Numbered from the stretch's first letter, positions 11,138 to 20,931 are shown. The stretch: 64,000 bases of DNA from CAVRAW01 sp963716135 (GCA_963716135.1 OY970289.1:2170001-2234000), one strand, 5' to 3'. Numbers and translations are program-made. The notes: generated by a model from the letters alone, not told the origin.

Positions 11138-11559
11138 GTCGATCTTTCTCGACGATTTCAATATCGTTGGTCGCAGTCCCGGATTGAGAAATTGCGGCGT
11201 CCAAAGGACATAAAGTCCGTCGCTGTAAACTGGTAGTGACGAGATAGGAATTATACTTATCTTGCGGATGTCCGCAGCCCGATGAAATACAAAAATAACC
11301 CAAGTAGGTGGGAGCGATTGCTGCACCCAGTGCCTGCTTGCGAACGGTAAACGACGGCTCTCCTTCGCGACAAAGGGATTACCTGCCCCAATCCCTGCGA
11401 GGAGAGCCGTTTTTCATTGGTATCGAGCCCAAAAGCGATTCAGTGAAATTCGCGTTGCAACAAACGATAGTTCCGAGGATGATCGCCGCCCCCGCAACTG
11501 TCACCTAGCGACGCACCGCCCGAGTGCGCGTTGCAGAACGTCGAGGACCCAGGTTCTCC
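11138..11559. other. Intergenic between Flp pilin and cyclophilin
   Basis: About 420 bases without a convincing gene. A small hairpin (GTCGA/TCGAC) directly follows the pilin stop. The major feature is the long hairpin at 11354-11414. Nothing else is recognised. Confidence 0.5.
11354..11414 (+). terminator. Long bipartite hairpin with T tract, intrinsic-terminator-like
   Basis: The outer arms ACGGCTCTCCT (11354-11364) and AGGAGAGCCGT (11400-11410) are perfectly complementary. They extend through CGC/GCG with a bulged T. An inner stem AGGGATT (11374-11380)/AATCCCT (11390-11396) closes a 9-base loop. TTTTT follows at 11410-11414. It may end the pilin transcript or a read-through RNA. The inner stem makes it more elaborate than a simple terminator. 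Confidence 0.7.
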
Positions 11560-12240
11560 ATGCTTGCGCTTCGTCCGTTTTCAAAGAAACTGTTTGGCGC
11601 GTTGGCGGCAATTGGCATCACAGTGACCTCAGGCTGTGGTTCTCAAGACGCCGCCACACCGACGGCGAATCTCGTGGGACGATCGTACCGCGTGGCGCCG
11701 GAGTCGAAACAATTCGAGCACCTCAGGTTCAACCTACATCCCGAAGTGCAGGTGCGCACTTCGGCGGGCGAGTTTACGCTCCGGCTGGACGCGGAAAAGT
11801 CGCCGCTGACGGTCGATAATTTCCTCAACTATGCTCAATCCGGCTATTACGACGGCACGATTTTTCACCAGGTTTACGACAATTTCATCGTGCTGGGGGG
11901 CGGATACGACGCGCAATTTCAAGAGAAACCGGCTCATTCAACGGTGCGAAACAAAGCGCACAACGGCGTGAAGAATTGCCGCGGCACGGTGGCCATGGCC
12001 CGTCAGGCGGACGCCATCGATAGCGCCGCCAGCCAGTTTTTTATCAACGTTGCGGACAACAGCTCGCTGGACTTTACCGGATCTCAGCCCGACCAATATG
12101 GCTACTGCGTATTCGGCGACGTGATCGCCGGCATGGACGTGGTCGATCGGATTTCCAAAGCCGAAGTCCACACCCTGCCGCAGTTCGCAAATGCGCCCGT
12201 GCACCCGGTGGTGATCGAATCGGTCCGCCGGGTGAAATAG
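11560..12240 (+). CDS. Cyclophilin-type peptidyl-prolyl isomerase, lipoprotein
   Basis: The start ATG 11560 gives a basic N-terminus, a hydrophobic stretch LFGALAAIGITVT and a lipobox ending SGC, so the protein is probably lipid-anchored outside the cytoplasm (mature Cys near residue 27). The body is a short bacterial cyclophilin: SPLTVDNFLNYAQSGYYDG, IFHQVYDNFIVLGGG, RGTVAMARQ, SAASQFFINVADNSSLD and YCVFGDVIAGMDVVD. These match the conserved F-H-R-v, Q-G-G and A-M-A blocks, though the usual F-H-R Arg is Gln here (FHQV). The family catalyses cis/trans isomerisation of Xaa-Pro bonds. The loss of that active-site Arg may lower activity; this is an inference from the motif. It appears monocistronic. 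Confidence 0.88.
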   Translation: MLALRPFSKKLFGALAAIGITVTSGCGSQDAATPTANLVGRSYRVAPESKQFEHLRFNLHPEVQVRTSAGEFTLRLDAEKSPLTVDNFLNYAQSGYYDGTIFHQVYDNFIVLGGGYDAQFQEKPAHSTVRNKAHNGVKNCRGTVAMARQADAIDSAASQFFINVADNSSLDFTGSQPDQYGYCVFGDVIAGMDVVDRISKAEVHTLPQFANAPVHPVVIESVRRVK

Positions 12241-12732
12241 GGCCTTCTAAGAGGTCGCTTCCTGCGACCGGTTGCCGTTCAATTCGGCTGTTGCGGAACC
12301 GACCAGGTTGAATCAATTTGCATCCGGCCTGGCTCGAGAGGGTTCTTGGCTATCTTGCCCAAGCTGTAGACCCGGCATGCGCGTGAAGTGCTACCGCGGG
12401 CTACTAAATTGCGTGTAAGGTATTTTCCAAATTGGATTTTTTTGAGGGCGCCGCTGCGTCTCAAGCGAACCCGCCAACCTTCTCTTCGTAGTAGAAGAAC
12501 TTCCGGCACAAATTATGCACAGCCATGCGACCCCGAACCTGACAGCTTATCAGCTGTCAGGATTTTGCGGTGCGACATAGGGTGGTGGGACCCACCCATC
12601 CGGTCTCGCTGGTCCCAGAATTACACTTTTTGAAATTTCTGGATGCTCGTATTTGCACCCCACACTGCCCGGCCGTACAATGAACGTCCCGCAACTGGCC
12701 ATCGGGCAAAATCGGTAGAAGGAGATACCGCC
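12241..12732. other. Intergenic between cyclophilin and zinc-ribbon gene
   Basis: About 490 bases. A hairpin GGTCGC-TTCCT-GCGACC at 12253-12269 follows the cyclophilin stop without a T tract. A second, better hairpin is listed at 12538-12567. No ORF in it shows a known domain. Confidence 0.5.
12538..12567 (+). terminator. 9-bp hairpin with ATTTTG tail
   Basis: CCTGACAGC (12538-12546), loop TTATCA and GCTGTCAGG (12553-12561) form a perfect 9-bp stem, followed by ATTTTG. It could be an intrinsic terminator for the rightward transcript. The T tract is short, so an operator function is also possible. Confidence 0.45.
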
Positions 12733-12960
12733 ATGTCTAAGCCCGTCTTCGTTCAGGAATGTCCGACTTGCGGTCGAAGTTTGCAGATTCGGGTGGCGCA
12801 CCTGGGGAAGCGCGTGGCTTGTCAACATTGCCTGGCTGAGTTTGAGGCCTGCGATCCGGCGAGCAAGCAGTATCCCCCAGACGATTCCAGCCTGTCGCTG
12901 CTGGACCGTGCCGACGAATTATTGTCAAGCGTAAGCCGCGATCGGGGATTCGCCGGTTAG
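12733..12960 (+). CDS. Small zinc-ribbon protein (75 aa)
   Basis: ATG 12733 is preceded by a very strong ribosome site, AGAAGGAGAT, which fixes the start. The sequence holds two CxxC knuckles, ECPTCG near residue 9 and ACQHC near residue 31, about 20 residues apart. This is a classic treble-clef or rubredoxin-like zinc ribbon. The tail is acidic and ends with a short helix (LLDRADELLSSV). Small planctomycete proteins of this type are common and mostly uncharacterised. No DNA-binding or enzymatic role can be assigned. Confidence 0.75.
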   Translation: MSKPVFVQECPTCGRSLQIRVAHLGKRVACQHCLAEFEACDPASKQYPPDDSSLSLLDRADELLSSVSRDRGFAG

Positions 12961-13055
12961 ATCGCTCGAGCTTCCGAATTCGATCGCCATTGAGCGGCGA
13001 CTGCCCAGGATGGCTTCGTACGCGGCCTCGGCGGGAAACTCGTATTCCCGACTGT

Positions 13056-14962
13056 TCATTGCGGATAAGCCATCAGAATTTCGTCGGGATGCACTCCGGC
13101 GATCGAGCGGAATCCGCCGTCGGCAATCGTTTCGCCCAGCTTTGTCACTGCGCGGAAGTCGCGATCCTTGGGCGGCTTGCCGGTGAGCTTGCGCGTGAGA
13201 TCCTGGCACAACACGTCGGCGGCGCCGCGAATCACTTCATCCTTGCTGCGGGCGCGCGTAGAGGCTGACGCACAAAATCGTCACCGCATCCTGCAATTGC
13301 TGTGAAAGGTACGCCATGCGGCACTGGCGATCTGCAAGCGCCAGTTGATGCTTCGCCATTACGCCGTCGATCACTAGCGGCGAACGTTGCAGGCGATCGG
13401 CGGCGAATTGCGCGTGCTCGCGCAGATTCTTGGGCATATCGGGCAATTCGGCCTTCGAGTGGAATCGCAGTTTTTGGCCGATGACCCATTTCAAATATGG
13501 ACCTACCGCGCCTTTCAATGCCCAGGCGTGGAGCGGATTCAATGGATTGGGCTTTTTGATTTTCGCGGCGGCCAACGCCTTGCCGATCGGCTCGAAATAT
13601 TTCATGCCGTGCTGCTTCACCAGCGACTTGAAGAAAGCCATGCCGAGCATTTCCCCTTCGCCTTCGTAGATGCAGGGGGCGAGGAACTCATGCACGTTGT
13701 CGCCGAACATGTGGCCGTGCAAGAACGAGCGGCCGCCGTGCGTTTTCATGAACAGCTCGACGGCGGCTTCCTTTCTGCGCTTCGCTGCCGAAGATTTTGG
13801 CGATGACGCATTCCATCTCGCCGCGGTAGCCTTGATCCAACAGGCCGGCGCACCATTGCACCAGCGCATCGCAGCCGACAATCAGCGCGGCCATGCGGCC
13901 CAACCGACGCTGCACCAGTTCGCGCGAAGCGATTTCCGCGCCGTAAGTGCGGCGAAAATGCGCCCAAGGAATCATGCTGGCCATCATCAATCGCATCGTG
14001 CCGGCGGCATTGGCGCACAGCGCGACGCGGCCCAAGTTCAAACCGTGGTAGGCGATCGTCAATCCGTCGCCGCGCGGAGGGTTGAGCAGGTTGTCCGCAG
14101 GCACGCGATAATTCTTGAAGACGATGCCTTGGTTGTACGTGTGCTTGAGCGCATACAGCCCGTACTTGCGCAATTGAAACTGTTCATTCTCCTGCTGCGG
14201 CAGATCGACGACGAGCACCGCGGGGCGATTTTCAATCAAGCAGACCAGGCCTATCGTGCGCCCCGGCACGACGTTGGTAATAAACAGTTTTTCGCCGTTG
14301 ACGACGTATTCATTGCCAACCCGCTCAGCGCGCGTGCGCAGGGCTGTCAGATCGGAGCCGGCGCAGGGTTCGGTCAGCGCGAACGCCGACAATCGTTCGC
14401 CGCTGGCTAGCGTCGGCAAGAATCGCTGCTTTTGTTCTTCGGTGCCGAAGGTGCGCACCGGATCGACCGCGCCGATGCAGCCATGCACCGAGGCTAATCC
14501 GGCGACCGTGGGATCGAGCATGGCCATCCGTGTGAGAAACGACGCGAACGAGGCGAACGGCGCGCCGCTGCCGCCGTACTTCGGGTCGACTAAAAGGCCC
14601 CAGTAACCCGCTTCTCCTAATTCGCTCAGTACTTTGGAAGTGATCTTTTGATTGGCGTCCAAAAGCGTGCCGGCCTCAACGTGGCGGCGAACCACGGCCA
14701 GCGAGTTCTGCATCACCTTTTCCACCGCCGGAGGAGTTTGCGGCGGCTGGCTGGCGAACAGTTCGGTCGGCAAGCCGCGCTCCCAGACGGCGCGGTGCAC
14801 GGGGCTGTTGACCGTTTGGAATCGGGCGGCGAACAGGGCCTCCACCTGATCGTCGGCCTTGTCGACCGCCCCCATGCGGCGAGCTTCCTCTTCGCTCTTG
14901 CCGCCCAGCTTCATGGCGGTTTCGGCAAAGGAGGCTTCGGGGGCTTCAACGGAGTTGGTCAT
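13056..14962 (-). CDS. Acyl-CoA dehydrogenase (about 635 aa, two frame breaks)
   Basis: The start is ATG 14962 (MTNSVEAPEASFAETAMKLG). The family blocks are clear: LGEAGYWGLLVDPKYGGSGA, FALTEPCAGSDLTALRT (FAD and substrate site) and YVVNGEKLFITNV, then a helical C-terminal half and an extra C-terminal region (VKQHGMKYFEPIG..., QLALADRQCRMAYLSQQLQD). The protein is longer than the usual 380 residues and resembles 600-aa long-chain dehydrogenases. The frame breaks near 13770 (one extra G in an AAAGGAAG run) and near 13255 (two bases in a GCGC run); the reading then continues to a TGA at 13056. It catalyses the first FAD-linked step of beta-oxidation and is the last gene of the minus-strand fatty-acid operon. 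Confidence 0.85.
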
Positions 14963-14997
14963 GATTGCTGTTGCAGGATTGGTTGGGATGCGGCGCT

Positions 14998-15074
14998 AGA
15001 AGAGGAGAAGATGAGAAGAGCAGAGGAGCAGATTCGATTTCTCCTCTTCTCATTTTCTCATCTTCTCCTCTTCT
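14998..15074. repeat. Perfect 20-bp inverted repeat, purine/pyrimidine arms
   Basis: The arm at 14998-15017 is nearly all purine (AGAAGAGGAGAAG...). Its exact reverse complement lies at 15055-15074, separated by 37 bases that contain a second weaker copy of the same theme. It sits inside the beta-oxidation operon, between the dehydrogenase start and the synthetase stop. The RNA would fold into a long stem. It could act as an attenuator, an mRNA stabiliser or a dispersed repeat unit. Confidence 0.8.
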
Positions 15075-15131
15075 TGTTCCTCTCTGCGTCTCTGCGGTTA
15101 ATTATATGGATTGGTATCGCTTAAGCGGATG

Positions 15132-16823
15132 TCAGTCGGCGTACAGGGCTGCGATTTCGTTGGCGAAATGCTCCTGTATGAGTGTACGGCGCAGCTTAAG
15201 CGTGGGAGTCAGCTCTTCCTGCTCGGCGGTGAAGGCCCGTGACAGCAGCTTGAAACGCTGGATTTGCTCGCAGGTGGACACAGCCGCCAACCGTTGGTCG
15301 ATTCGGCCACGATACAGTTCCACGACGGCCGGATGCGCCAAGGCCTGGGCCGCGGAGAATACGGGAATTTTGCGGGCGATGATCTCGGCGCGCAGCGCAT
15401 CGGGATTGGGCACGATGAGCGCCGTCAGGTATTTACGGCCGTCGCCGATGACGATTGCCTGGTGAATCAGCGGTTCTTCGCTGAGCAAGTTTTCCAGGAA
15501 GACCGGGGCGATGTTCTTGCCGCCGGCGGTGACGATCAACTCCTTTTTACGCCCGGTGATGCGTAGGTATCCTTCGGCATCAAGCTCGCCCAAATCGCCG
15601 GTCGAGAGCCAGCCGTCGCCGATCACTTGCGCAGTGCCCTCGGGATCGTTCCAATAGCCGAGCATGACGTGCGGGCCACGGGTGAGAATTTCGCCATCCT
15701 CGGCGAGGCGAATTTCCACGTCTGGAAGTGCCCGGCCGGAGGTGCCGATTTTGTAATGCGTGGGTGTGGAGATGGAAATCACGGGCGACGATTCCGTCAG
15801 CCCGTAGCCTTGCAGCAGCGGCACGCCTTCAGCGAAAAAGAACTCGGCTACGTGATCCGGCAGCGCGGCGCCGCCGCTGCAGCAGGCGCGCACCTGGCCG
15901 CCCAGCAGTTTTTGCAAATGCGTGGGCCCGCCGGGTTCGGTGGGTCCGAGCTTTCCGGCATCCGTCAGGCCCTGCTTCACCTTTTCAAAGAAGTACGGCA
16001 CGCCGTTGATCAGCGTGGGATGGACCTGTTCGCAACCGGAGATGATGTATTCGCGATCTTCGACGATCGCCAATGGCGAGCCGCGCACCAGCCACGTGTA
16101 TAGATCGCAGGTGCGGGCAAAAATGTGCGAGAAGGGCAGCCAGGCCAGGCGCACGTCCTGAATGGTGGTGTCGAACGCCGTGCAACAGCCGATGGCGTTG
16201 CTGGCCAGATTGTTGTGGCTGAGCATCACGCCCTTGGCTTCGCCCGTGGTGCCGGACGTATAAAGAATGGTCGCCAGGTCGGACGGCTTGGTGTTGGCGA
16301 TCGCTTCCTGCTGAATCTGTGCGGCGCTATCTTTGCCGATGGCGGCGAAAAGCTCCGTAAGCGGGAGCACGGGTTGTTCGGCGATCGTCGATTCCATGGA
16401 ATCGTAGGAGAAGAATTGCAGTCCCGGAGGCAATGAAATTCCGCCGGCGGCGAGCTTGGCAGCTTGCTTAGCGGTCGATTGCAAAACGATTCGCGCGCCG
16501 CTGTCGGCGACTTGATGGGCGATCTGCTGACCCGAGAGCGACGCATGAATTGCGACATGAACTCCGCGGGCCAGATGGACTGCCAAATCGAGCAGAATCC
16601 ATTCGTACCGGTTTTCGGATACTTGCGCCACTCGATCGCCGGGTTCGATGCCGGCGCGGCGCAATCCGGCCGCCAGGCGGCGCACTTCGTGGGCCAAATC
16701 GTTCCAGGAGAGCGTGTGAAAAGATTTGCCGTCGGCGCTGGGTAAATGCAACGCGGTGCGATGGCCGTGATTGGCGACGCAATCGGTGAAGAGCTTGACG
16801 AGCGTGGTCGCTGGGACGCTCAT
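15132..16823 (-). CDS. Long-chain acyl-CoA synthetase (AMP-forming)
   Basis: The protein (563 aa from ATG 16823, MSVPATTLVKLFTDC) belongs to the ANL adenylate-forming superfamily. It carries the P-loop-like ATP motif ILYTSGTTGEAKGVMLSHNN near residue 175, the QGYGLTESSPVIS block near 330, and STGDLGELDAEGYLRITGRK with the hinge and catalytic lysine region near 420. It activates fatty acids to acyl-CoA using ATP and so feeds the neighbouring beta-oxidation enzymes. Its ATG overlaps the thiolase stop in a TAATG arrangement, which implies translational coupling. Confidence 0.9.
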   Translation of the reverse strand: MSVPATTLVKLFTDCVANHGHRTALHLPSADGKSFHTLSWNDLAHEVRRLAAGLRRAGIEPGDRVAQVSENRYEWILLDLAVHLARGVHVAIHASLSGQQIAHQVADSGARIVLQSTAKQAAKLAAGGISLPPGLQFFSYDSMESTIAEQPVLPLTELFAAIGKDSAAQIQQEAIANTKPSDLATILYTSGTTGEAKGVMLSHNNLASNAIGCCTAFDTTIQDVRLAWLPFSHIFARTCDLYTWLVRGSPLAIVEDREYIISGCEQVHPTLINGVPYFFEKVKQGLTDAGKLGPTEPGGPTHLQKLLGGQVRACCSGGAALPDHVAEFFFAEGVPLLQGYGLTESSPVISISTPTHYKIGTSGRALPDVEIRLAEDGEILTRGPHVMLGYWNDPEGTAQVIGDGWLSTGDLGELDAEGYLRITGRKKELIVTAGGKNIAPVFLENLLSEEPLIHQAIVIGDGRKYLTALIVPNPDALRAEIIARKIPVFSAAQALAHPAVVELYRGRIDQRLAAVSTCEQIQRFKLLSRAFTAEQEELTPTLKLRRTLIQEHFANEIAALYAD

Positions 16824-17980
16824 TACACCCGCTCGAATACGGTGGCAATTCCCTGTCCAATGCCGATGCACATGGTGGCCAGGCCGGTTTTGGCGTTGCG
16901 ATCGAGCATGTTGTGAACCAGCGTGGTGGTGATCCGCGCGCCGCTGGCGCCCAGAGGATGGCCGATGGCGATGGCGCCGCCGCGGACGTTGGTTTTCTCC
17001 TCATCCATTTCGAGCATGCGGATACAGGCCAGCGCCTGGGAAGCGAACGCTTCGTTCAGCTCGATCAGATCGATGTCGCTCAGTTTCATGCCGGCGCGGG
17101 CGAGCGCTTTTTTCACGGCCGGCACCGGACCGGTGCCCATCACGCTGGGATCGACGCCGACCACGGCGGTGGAGACGATTCGCACCAGCGGCTTGAGACC
17201 CAGCGATTTGGCTTTTTCTTCCGACATCACCAACAGCGCGGCGGCGCCGTCGTTCAGCGGCGAGCTATTGCCGGCGGTGACCGTGCCCATGCCCGGCATG
17301 AACGCGGGCTTCAGCGCGGCCAATGCCGCCATCGTGCTGTCGCGGCGGATGCATTGATCGGTTTCGACCAGAATGCGGTTGCCCGCTTCGTCGCGGCCAT
17401 AAATCGGCACGATCTCAGGTTTGAATTCGCCTTTATCGGTGGCTGCGGCAGCGAGCTTGTGGCTGCGCAGCGCGAACGCATCTTGATCTTCGCGCGAGAT
17501 GCCTTGTGTTTGCGCGAGAAACTCGGCCGTGACGCCCATCAACAGCGCGCCCTTGCTGGTGCGTTCGAACAATTTGGGATTCAGATCGATGCCGGCGTCC
17601 ATGGGGATGTGCTGCATGTGTTCCAGGCCGCCGACCACTTGCACGTCTTCGCCGCCGGCGACGATCGAATGGGCTGCTTGATTCAGCGCCTGCAAACTGG
17701 AGCCGCACAGGCGATTGATCGTCGCGCCGCCGGCGTGCATCGGCAGGCCCGCCATCACGGCCACGGTGCGTGCGACGTTCAGCCCCTGCTCGCCTTGTTG
17801 CTGCGTATTGCCGAGGATTACGTCTTCGATTTCCTTGGGGTCGATTCCGCTGCGCTTTACCAGGGCTTCGACGACGGCCACGGCAAGATCGTCGCTGCGC
17901 ACATCGCGGTACACGCCCTTCTCCTTGCTGGAGCGGCCGATGGGAGTGCGAACGGCGGCGACGATGACGGGGCGTTTCAT
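16823..17980 (-). CDS. fadA: Acetyl-CoA C-acyltransferase (thiolase)
   Basis: The 385-residue protein is full length for the thiolase family. The nucleophilic Cys lies in INRLCGSSLQALNQAA (near residue 91). The family signature GGAIAIGHPLGASGAR is near 345, and the C-terminal acid/base Cys is in TMCIGIGQG. N-terminal residues RTPIGR are also typical. It cleaves 3-ketoacyl-CoA with CoA, the last step of the beta-oxidation cycle. It lies between the FadB-like gene and the synthetase, and its stop overlaps the next start. An acetoacetyl-CoA synthetic role is possible but less likely given the neighbours. Confidence 0.92.
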   Translation of the reverse strand: MKRPVIVAAVRTPIGRSSKEKGVYRDVRSDDLAVAVVEALVKRSGIDPKEIEDVILGNTQQQGEQGLNVARTVAVMAGLPMHAGGATINRLCGSSLQALNQAAHSIVAGGEDVQVVGGLEHMQHIPMDAGIDLNPKLFERTSKGALLMGVTAEFLAQTQGISREDQDAFALRSHKLAAAATDKGEFKPEIVPIYGRDEAGNRILVETDQCIRRDSTMAALAALKPAFMPGMGTVTAGNSSPLNDGAAALLVMSEEKAKSLGLKPLVRIVSTAVVGVDPSVMGTGPVPAVKKALARAGMKLSDIDLIELNEAFASQALACIRMLEMDEEKTNVRGGAIAIGHPLGASGARITTTLVHNMLDRNAKTGLATMCIGIGQGIATVFERV

Positions 17981-18012
17981 AAGGCGGAAGGCGGAAGGTG
18001 GAAGGCGGAGTT
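17981..18012. repeat. Degenerate AAGGCGGAAGG purine repeat
   Basis: Directly upstream of the thiolase start is a run of near-identical 7-8 base units (AAGGCGG, AAGGCGG, AAGGTGG, AAGGCGG). The same theme recurs at 24878-24940 and 54030-54083. It is probably an intergenic repeat family of this genome. Confidence 0.6.
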
Positions 18013-18035
18013 CACTTGAATCCTACGGTCGTGGG

Positions 18036-20188
18036 TCAAGTCGGCGTTTTGCTGTAGAACTTTTTGTTGGTGCGGGCCATTTCTTCGAGCAGCGGCGTGG
18101 GTTTCCAGCGGGCGCCGAGGGATTCGTATGGTTTGATCATTTCCAGAATTTTGGCGGCCCCCAGCGTGTCGGCCCAGAACAACAGGCCCCCTTTGAACGG
18201 AGGAAAGCCGAGGCCGAAGATCAGGCCCAGATCGACGTCGCGCACGTCGCGCACTACTTTGTCTTCCAGCAAGCGCGTGGCTTCCAGCAGCATGGGCATG
18301 AAGAGCCGCGTGGTGAGTTGCTCTTCGGTGTATTTCTGCTTGCCGCGGACCATCGGCTCCAGAATCGGCGCAGCGCCGGGTCGGGCTGGCCGCGCTCTTT
18401 GCCGCCGGGATAGGCGAAGAAGCCGGCGCCGGATTTTTGCCCCAGGCGGCCGGCTTTGATCAGCGCCGGCACCAAGGGCGATACCACGACGCGGTCGGGA
18501 AAGGCGTCGTACATTACTCGGCCGGCGTAAAAGGCGGTGTCGAGCCCGACGACGTCGAAAAGCGTGATTGGTCCCATCGGCATGCCGAAGTCTTTAGCGG
18601 CGCGATCGATGGCGGGGATTTCGGCCCCTTCGAGCAATAGCTCGATCGCCTCGTTCATGTAGGGGAACAACAGGCGATTGACCAGAAAGCCGGGGCCGTC
18701 GTTCACGACAATCGGCGATTTGCCGATCGACTTGGCGTAGGCCACGGCGGTGGCGATGGTTTCGTCGCTGGATTTCTTGCCGCGAATCACTTCGACCAGC
18801 GGCATCCGTCGCACCGGATTGAAGAAGTGGATGCCGCAAAACTGCTCGGGCCGCTTCAGTGCCTGGGCCAATTGCGTGATCGGAATGGTAGACGTGTTCG
18901 AGGCCAGAATCGCGTCTTTATGCAATTGCGGTTCCAGCCGCGCGAACACTTGCCGTTTGACGTCGGCATTTTCAACGACCGCTTCGATTACTAAGTCGCA
19001 GGCGGCGAGTTCGGCGTCGGTCGATGTGGCGTTGAGCAAGGAAGCGTATTTCACCGCGCGGTTTGGATCGGGGCCCTTGGTGAGCTTGCTGTAAGAAACC
19101 TCTTCGAGAATTCTTTGCACGCCAGCGGCCAGCGCTTTGGGAATGGCGTCGGCCAGCGTCACGGGCACGTCGCGGCGCAAATTCGCGGCGGCAATGCCCT
19201 GCCCCATGATGCCCGAGCCGATGACGGCCACCGATTTGATGGGGCGCGTGGGGACATTGGAGCGCTCGACGCCGGTGTCTTTTTTATTACGGTCGGTGAG
19301 GAAGAAGACATTGATCAGGGCGCGATTGACCGGCGAGCCGAACAGCGCGGCCATTCCTTCGGCTTCGGCATTGCAGGCGGAGTTGATGTCTTCTCCCGCC
19401 GCGCCGAGCATCACTTCCAGCGCCGCCATGGGGGCCGGGTAGTGACCTTTGGTTTGTTGCTGGATCACGGCCGACGCGGTCGCGCCCAGAAAGCCCAATT
19501 CGGTTTCGTCGATGTCGACGGGTCCGCTGTGGCGCATTCGGTCATCGAGATATTGCTTCGATTTTTGCTCGGCGCGCACCAAGCGGATGGCGGCCTCTTG
19601 AATTCGCTCGGGCGGAACGACGTCGGTTGCCAGCCCCATTTTGTAGGCGGTGCGGGCGTCGATATTCTCACCGCTGGTGACCATTTCCACGGCATTGCCA
19701 AGGCCGACCATGCGCGACGATCGTGCCGTGCCGCCCCAGCCGGGGAAGAGGCCGAGTTTGACTTCGGGGAATCCGTACTGAGTTTTGGGATCATCGGCCA
19801 TCACTCGGCGATCGCACCAGATGGCCAGCTCGGCTCCGCCGCCGACGCAAATGCCATCCACCGCAGCCACGGTGACGAACGGGGAGTTCGACAACCGCTG
19901 GAACAATTTCCGTCCGCGGTGGCACATTTCGGCGACTTCGGATTTCGGCACGTCGAACGAGGCGGCGAATTCGCGCAGGTCGGCGCCGGCGATGAACATG
20001 CCCGGTTTGCCGGAGCGAATCACCAGGCCCGCCAGATCGGTGCGCTTCGCCAGCGTGTCGAGATGGGCCGAAAGTTCCGCCAGCACGTGCGACGACAGCA
20101 CGTTGGCCCCTTTCTTCGGGTCGTCGAACGTAAGCAGGGCGATATCGGCTTCGGGAAACGACAGCCGAATTACTGCATCGTTGGACAT
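18036..20188 (-). CDS. fadB: FadB/FadJ-type enoyl-CoA hydratase / 3-hydroxyacyl-CoA dehydrogenase (about 717 aa)
   Basis: The start is ATG 20188 (MSNDAVIRLSFPEADIALLT). The N-terminal third is a crotonase fold with the oxyanion-hole segments SGKPGMFIAGADLREFA and VDGICVGGGAELAIWCD and the catalytic KLGLFPGWGGTARSSRMVG. Near residue 310 a second module begins with the NAD-binding signature VAVIGSGIMGQGIAAANLRR, followed by the HFFNPVRRMPLVEVIRG dehydrogenase block and the C-terminal dehydrogenase domain. A 1-base loss near 18371 breaks the frame (ALAPILEP restored); the tail continues to 18036. It hydrates trans-2-enoyl-CoA and oxidises 3-hydroxyacyl-CoA. It is the first gene of the operon with thiolase, synthetase and dehydrogenase. 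The symbol is by family resemblance. Confidence 0.9.
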
Positions 20189-20354
20189 AAGACAACCTTG
20201 GGCACGAGCGTCGCCAAACCGACAGGATAGGCGGGCATTGGTGATCCGTAAACCCGGACCTGCGGTCGGGCGCCGGCTCCGGCTTGTGCGGTGGGCGCGG
20301 GAATCGTTAGAATTCGTGAGCCGTTTGTCTTCTCCAGCGGAGTATCGTTCGCCT

Positions 20355-20924
20355 ATGAATCGTCGATCACTAACCAACGTCGTGGTGTTCTGCCTGCTAG
20401 TGGTGCTGGGTGTGGTCAGCCGCTGGATTGCCGCCGAGAACCAGCCCGGGCTAACGAATTTTACGGCCATTGGGGCGACGGCGCTATTCGCGGGCTACTA
20501 TTTTCGCTCCCGACTTGCGGCACTTTTGGTTCCATTGGCCGTGATGGTGATCAGCAATTTGTGCTTGCGGCAATACAACAATTTCGGGCAACTGGCGATT
20601 GTGTACGTGGCGTTGTTGCTGCCCGTGGCGATCGGGATGTTGCTAGCGCGAAATTTGCGGTGGTGGACGGTGGGCGTGGGGGCGGTCGCTTCGTCCGTGT
20701 CGTTCTACCTGCTCACGAACTTTGCCGAATGGGCGTTTTACAATCTCTATCCGCACACCCCGGCCGGATTGGTTGAAGGCTACGTGGCGGCGATCCCATT
20801 CTTCCGCAACACGCTGGCCAGCGATTTGTTGTTTAGCGCGCTGGTCTTCGGCACCTATGCGCTGGCGGTTTCGGCGGGCATTCTGCCGCGGCGCGCCGAA
20901 TTGACGCCGGCGCAAGTCCGCTAG
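20355..20924 (+). CDS. DUF6580-like integral membrane protein (189 aa)
   Basis: The start ATG 20355 gives MNRRSLTNVVVFCLLVVLGV. Five or six hydrophobic segments follow, with the conserved-looking stretch LTNFTAIGATALFAGYYFRS near residue 35 and a C-terminal helix ending SAGILPRR. Length and the F.aiGA.aLFaG block fit the DUF6580 family, small membrane proteins of unknown function that resemble substrate-binding subunits of energy-coupling transporters. It is divergent from the beta-oxidation operon, with about 165 bases between starts. No partner genes for transport are nearby, so no function is assigned. Confidence 0.65.
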   Translation: MNRRSLTNVVVFCLLVVLGVVSRWIAAENQPGLTNFTAIGATALFAGYYFRSRLAALLVPLAVMVISNLCLRQYNNFGQLAIVYVALLLPVAIGMLLARNLRWWTVGVGAVASSVSFYLLTNFAEWAFYNLYPHTPAGLVEGYVAAIPFFRNTLASDLLFSALVFGTYALAVSAGILPRRAELTPAQVR

Positions 20925-20931
20925 CATTGTC

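Noticed and set aside
11354..11414. Riboswitch
   Set aside because: The hairpin matches no riboswitch core I can recognise and carries a T tract, so terminator is the simpler reading.
12925..13209. Separate small minus-strand gene downstream of the acyl-CoA dehydrogenase
   Set aside because: Its frame is not the one that continues the dehydrogenase. The continuing frame ends at 13056 and gives a plausible C-terminus.
16913..18019. 368-codon plus-strand reading opposite the thiolase
   Set aside because: The thiolase frame has all catalytic motifs at expected spacing. The opposite reading is low-complexity His/Arg/Ala-rich.
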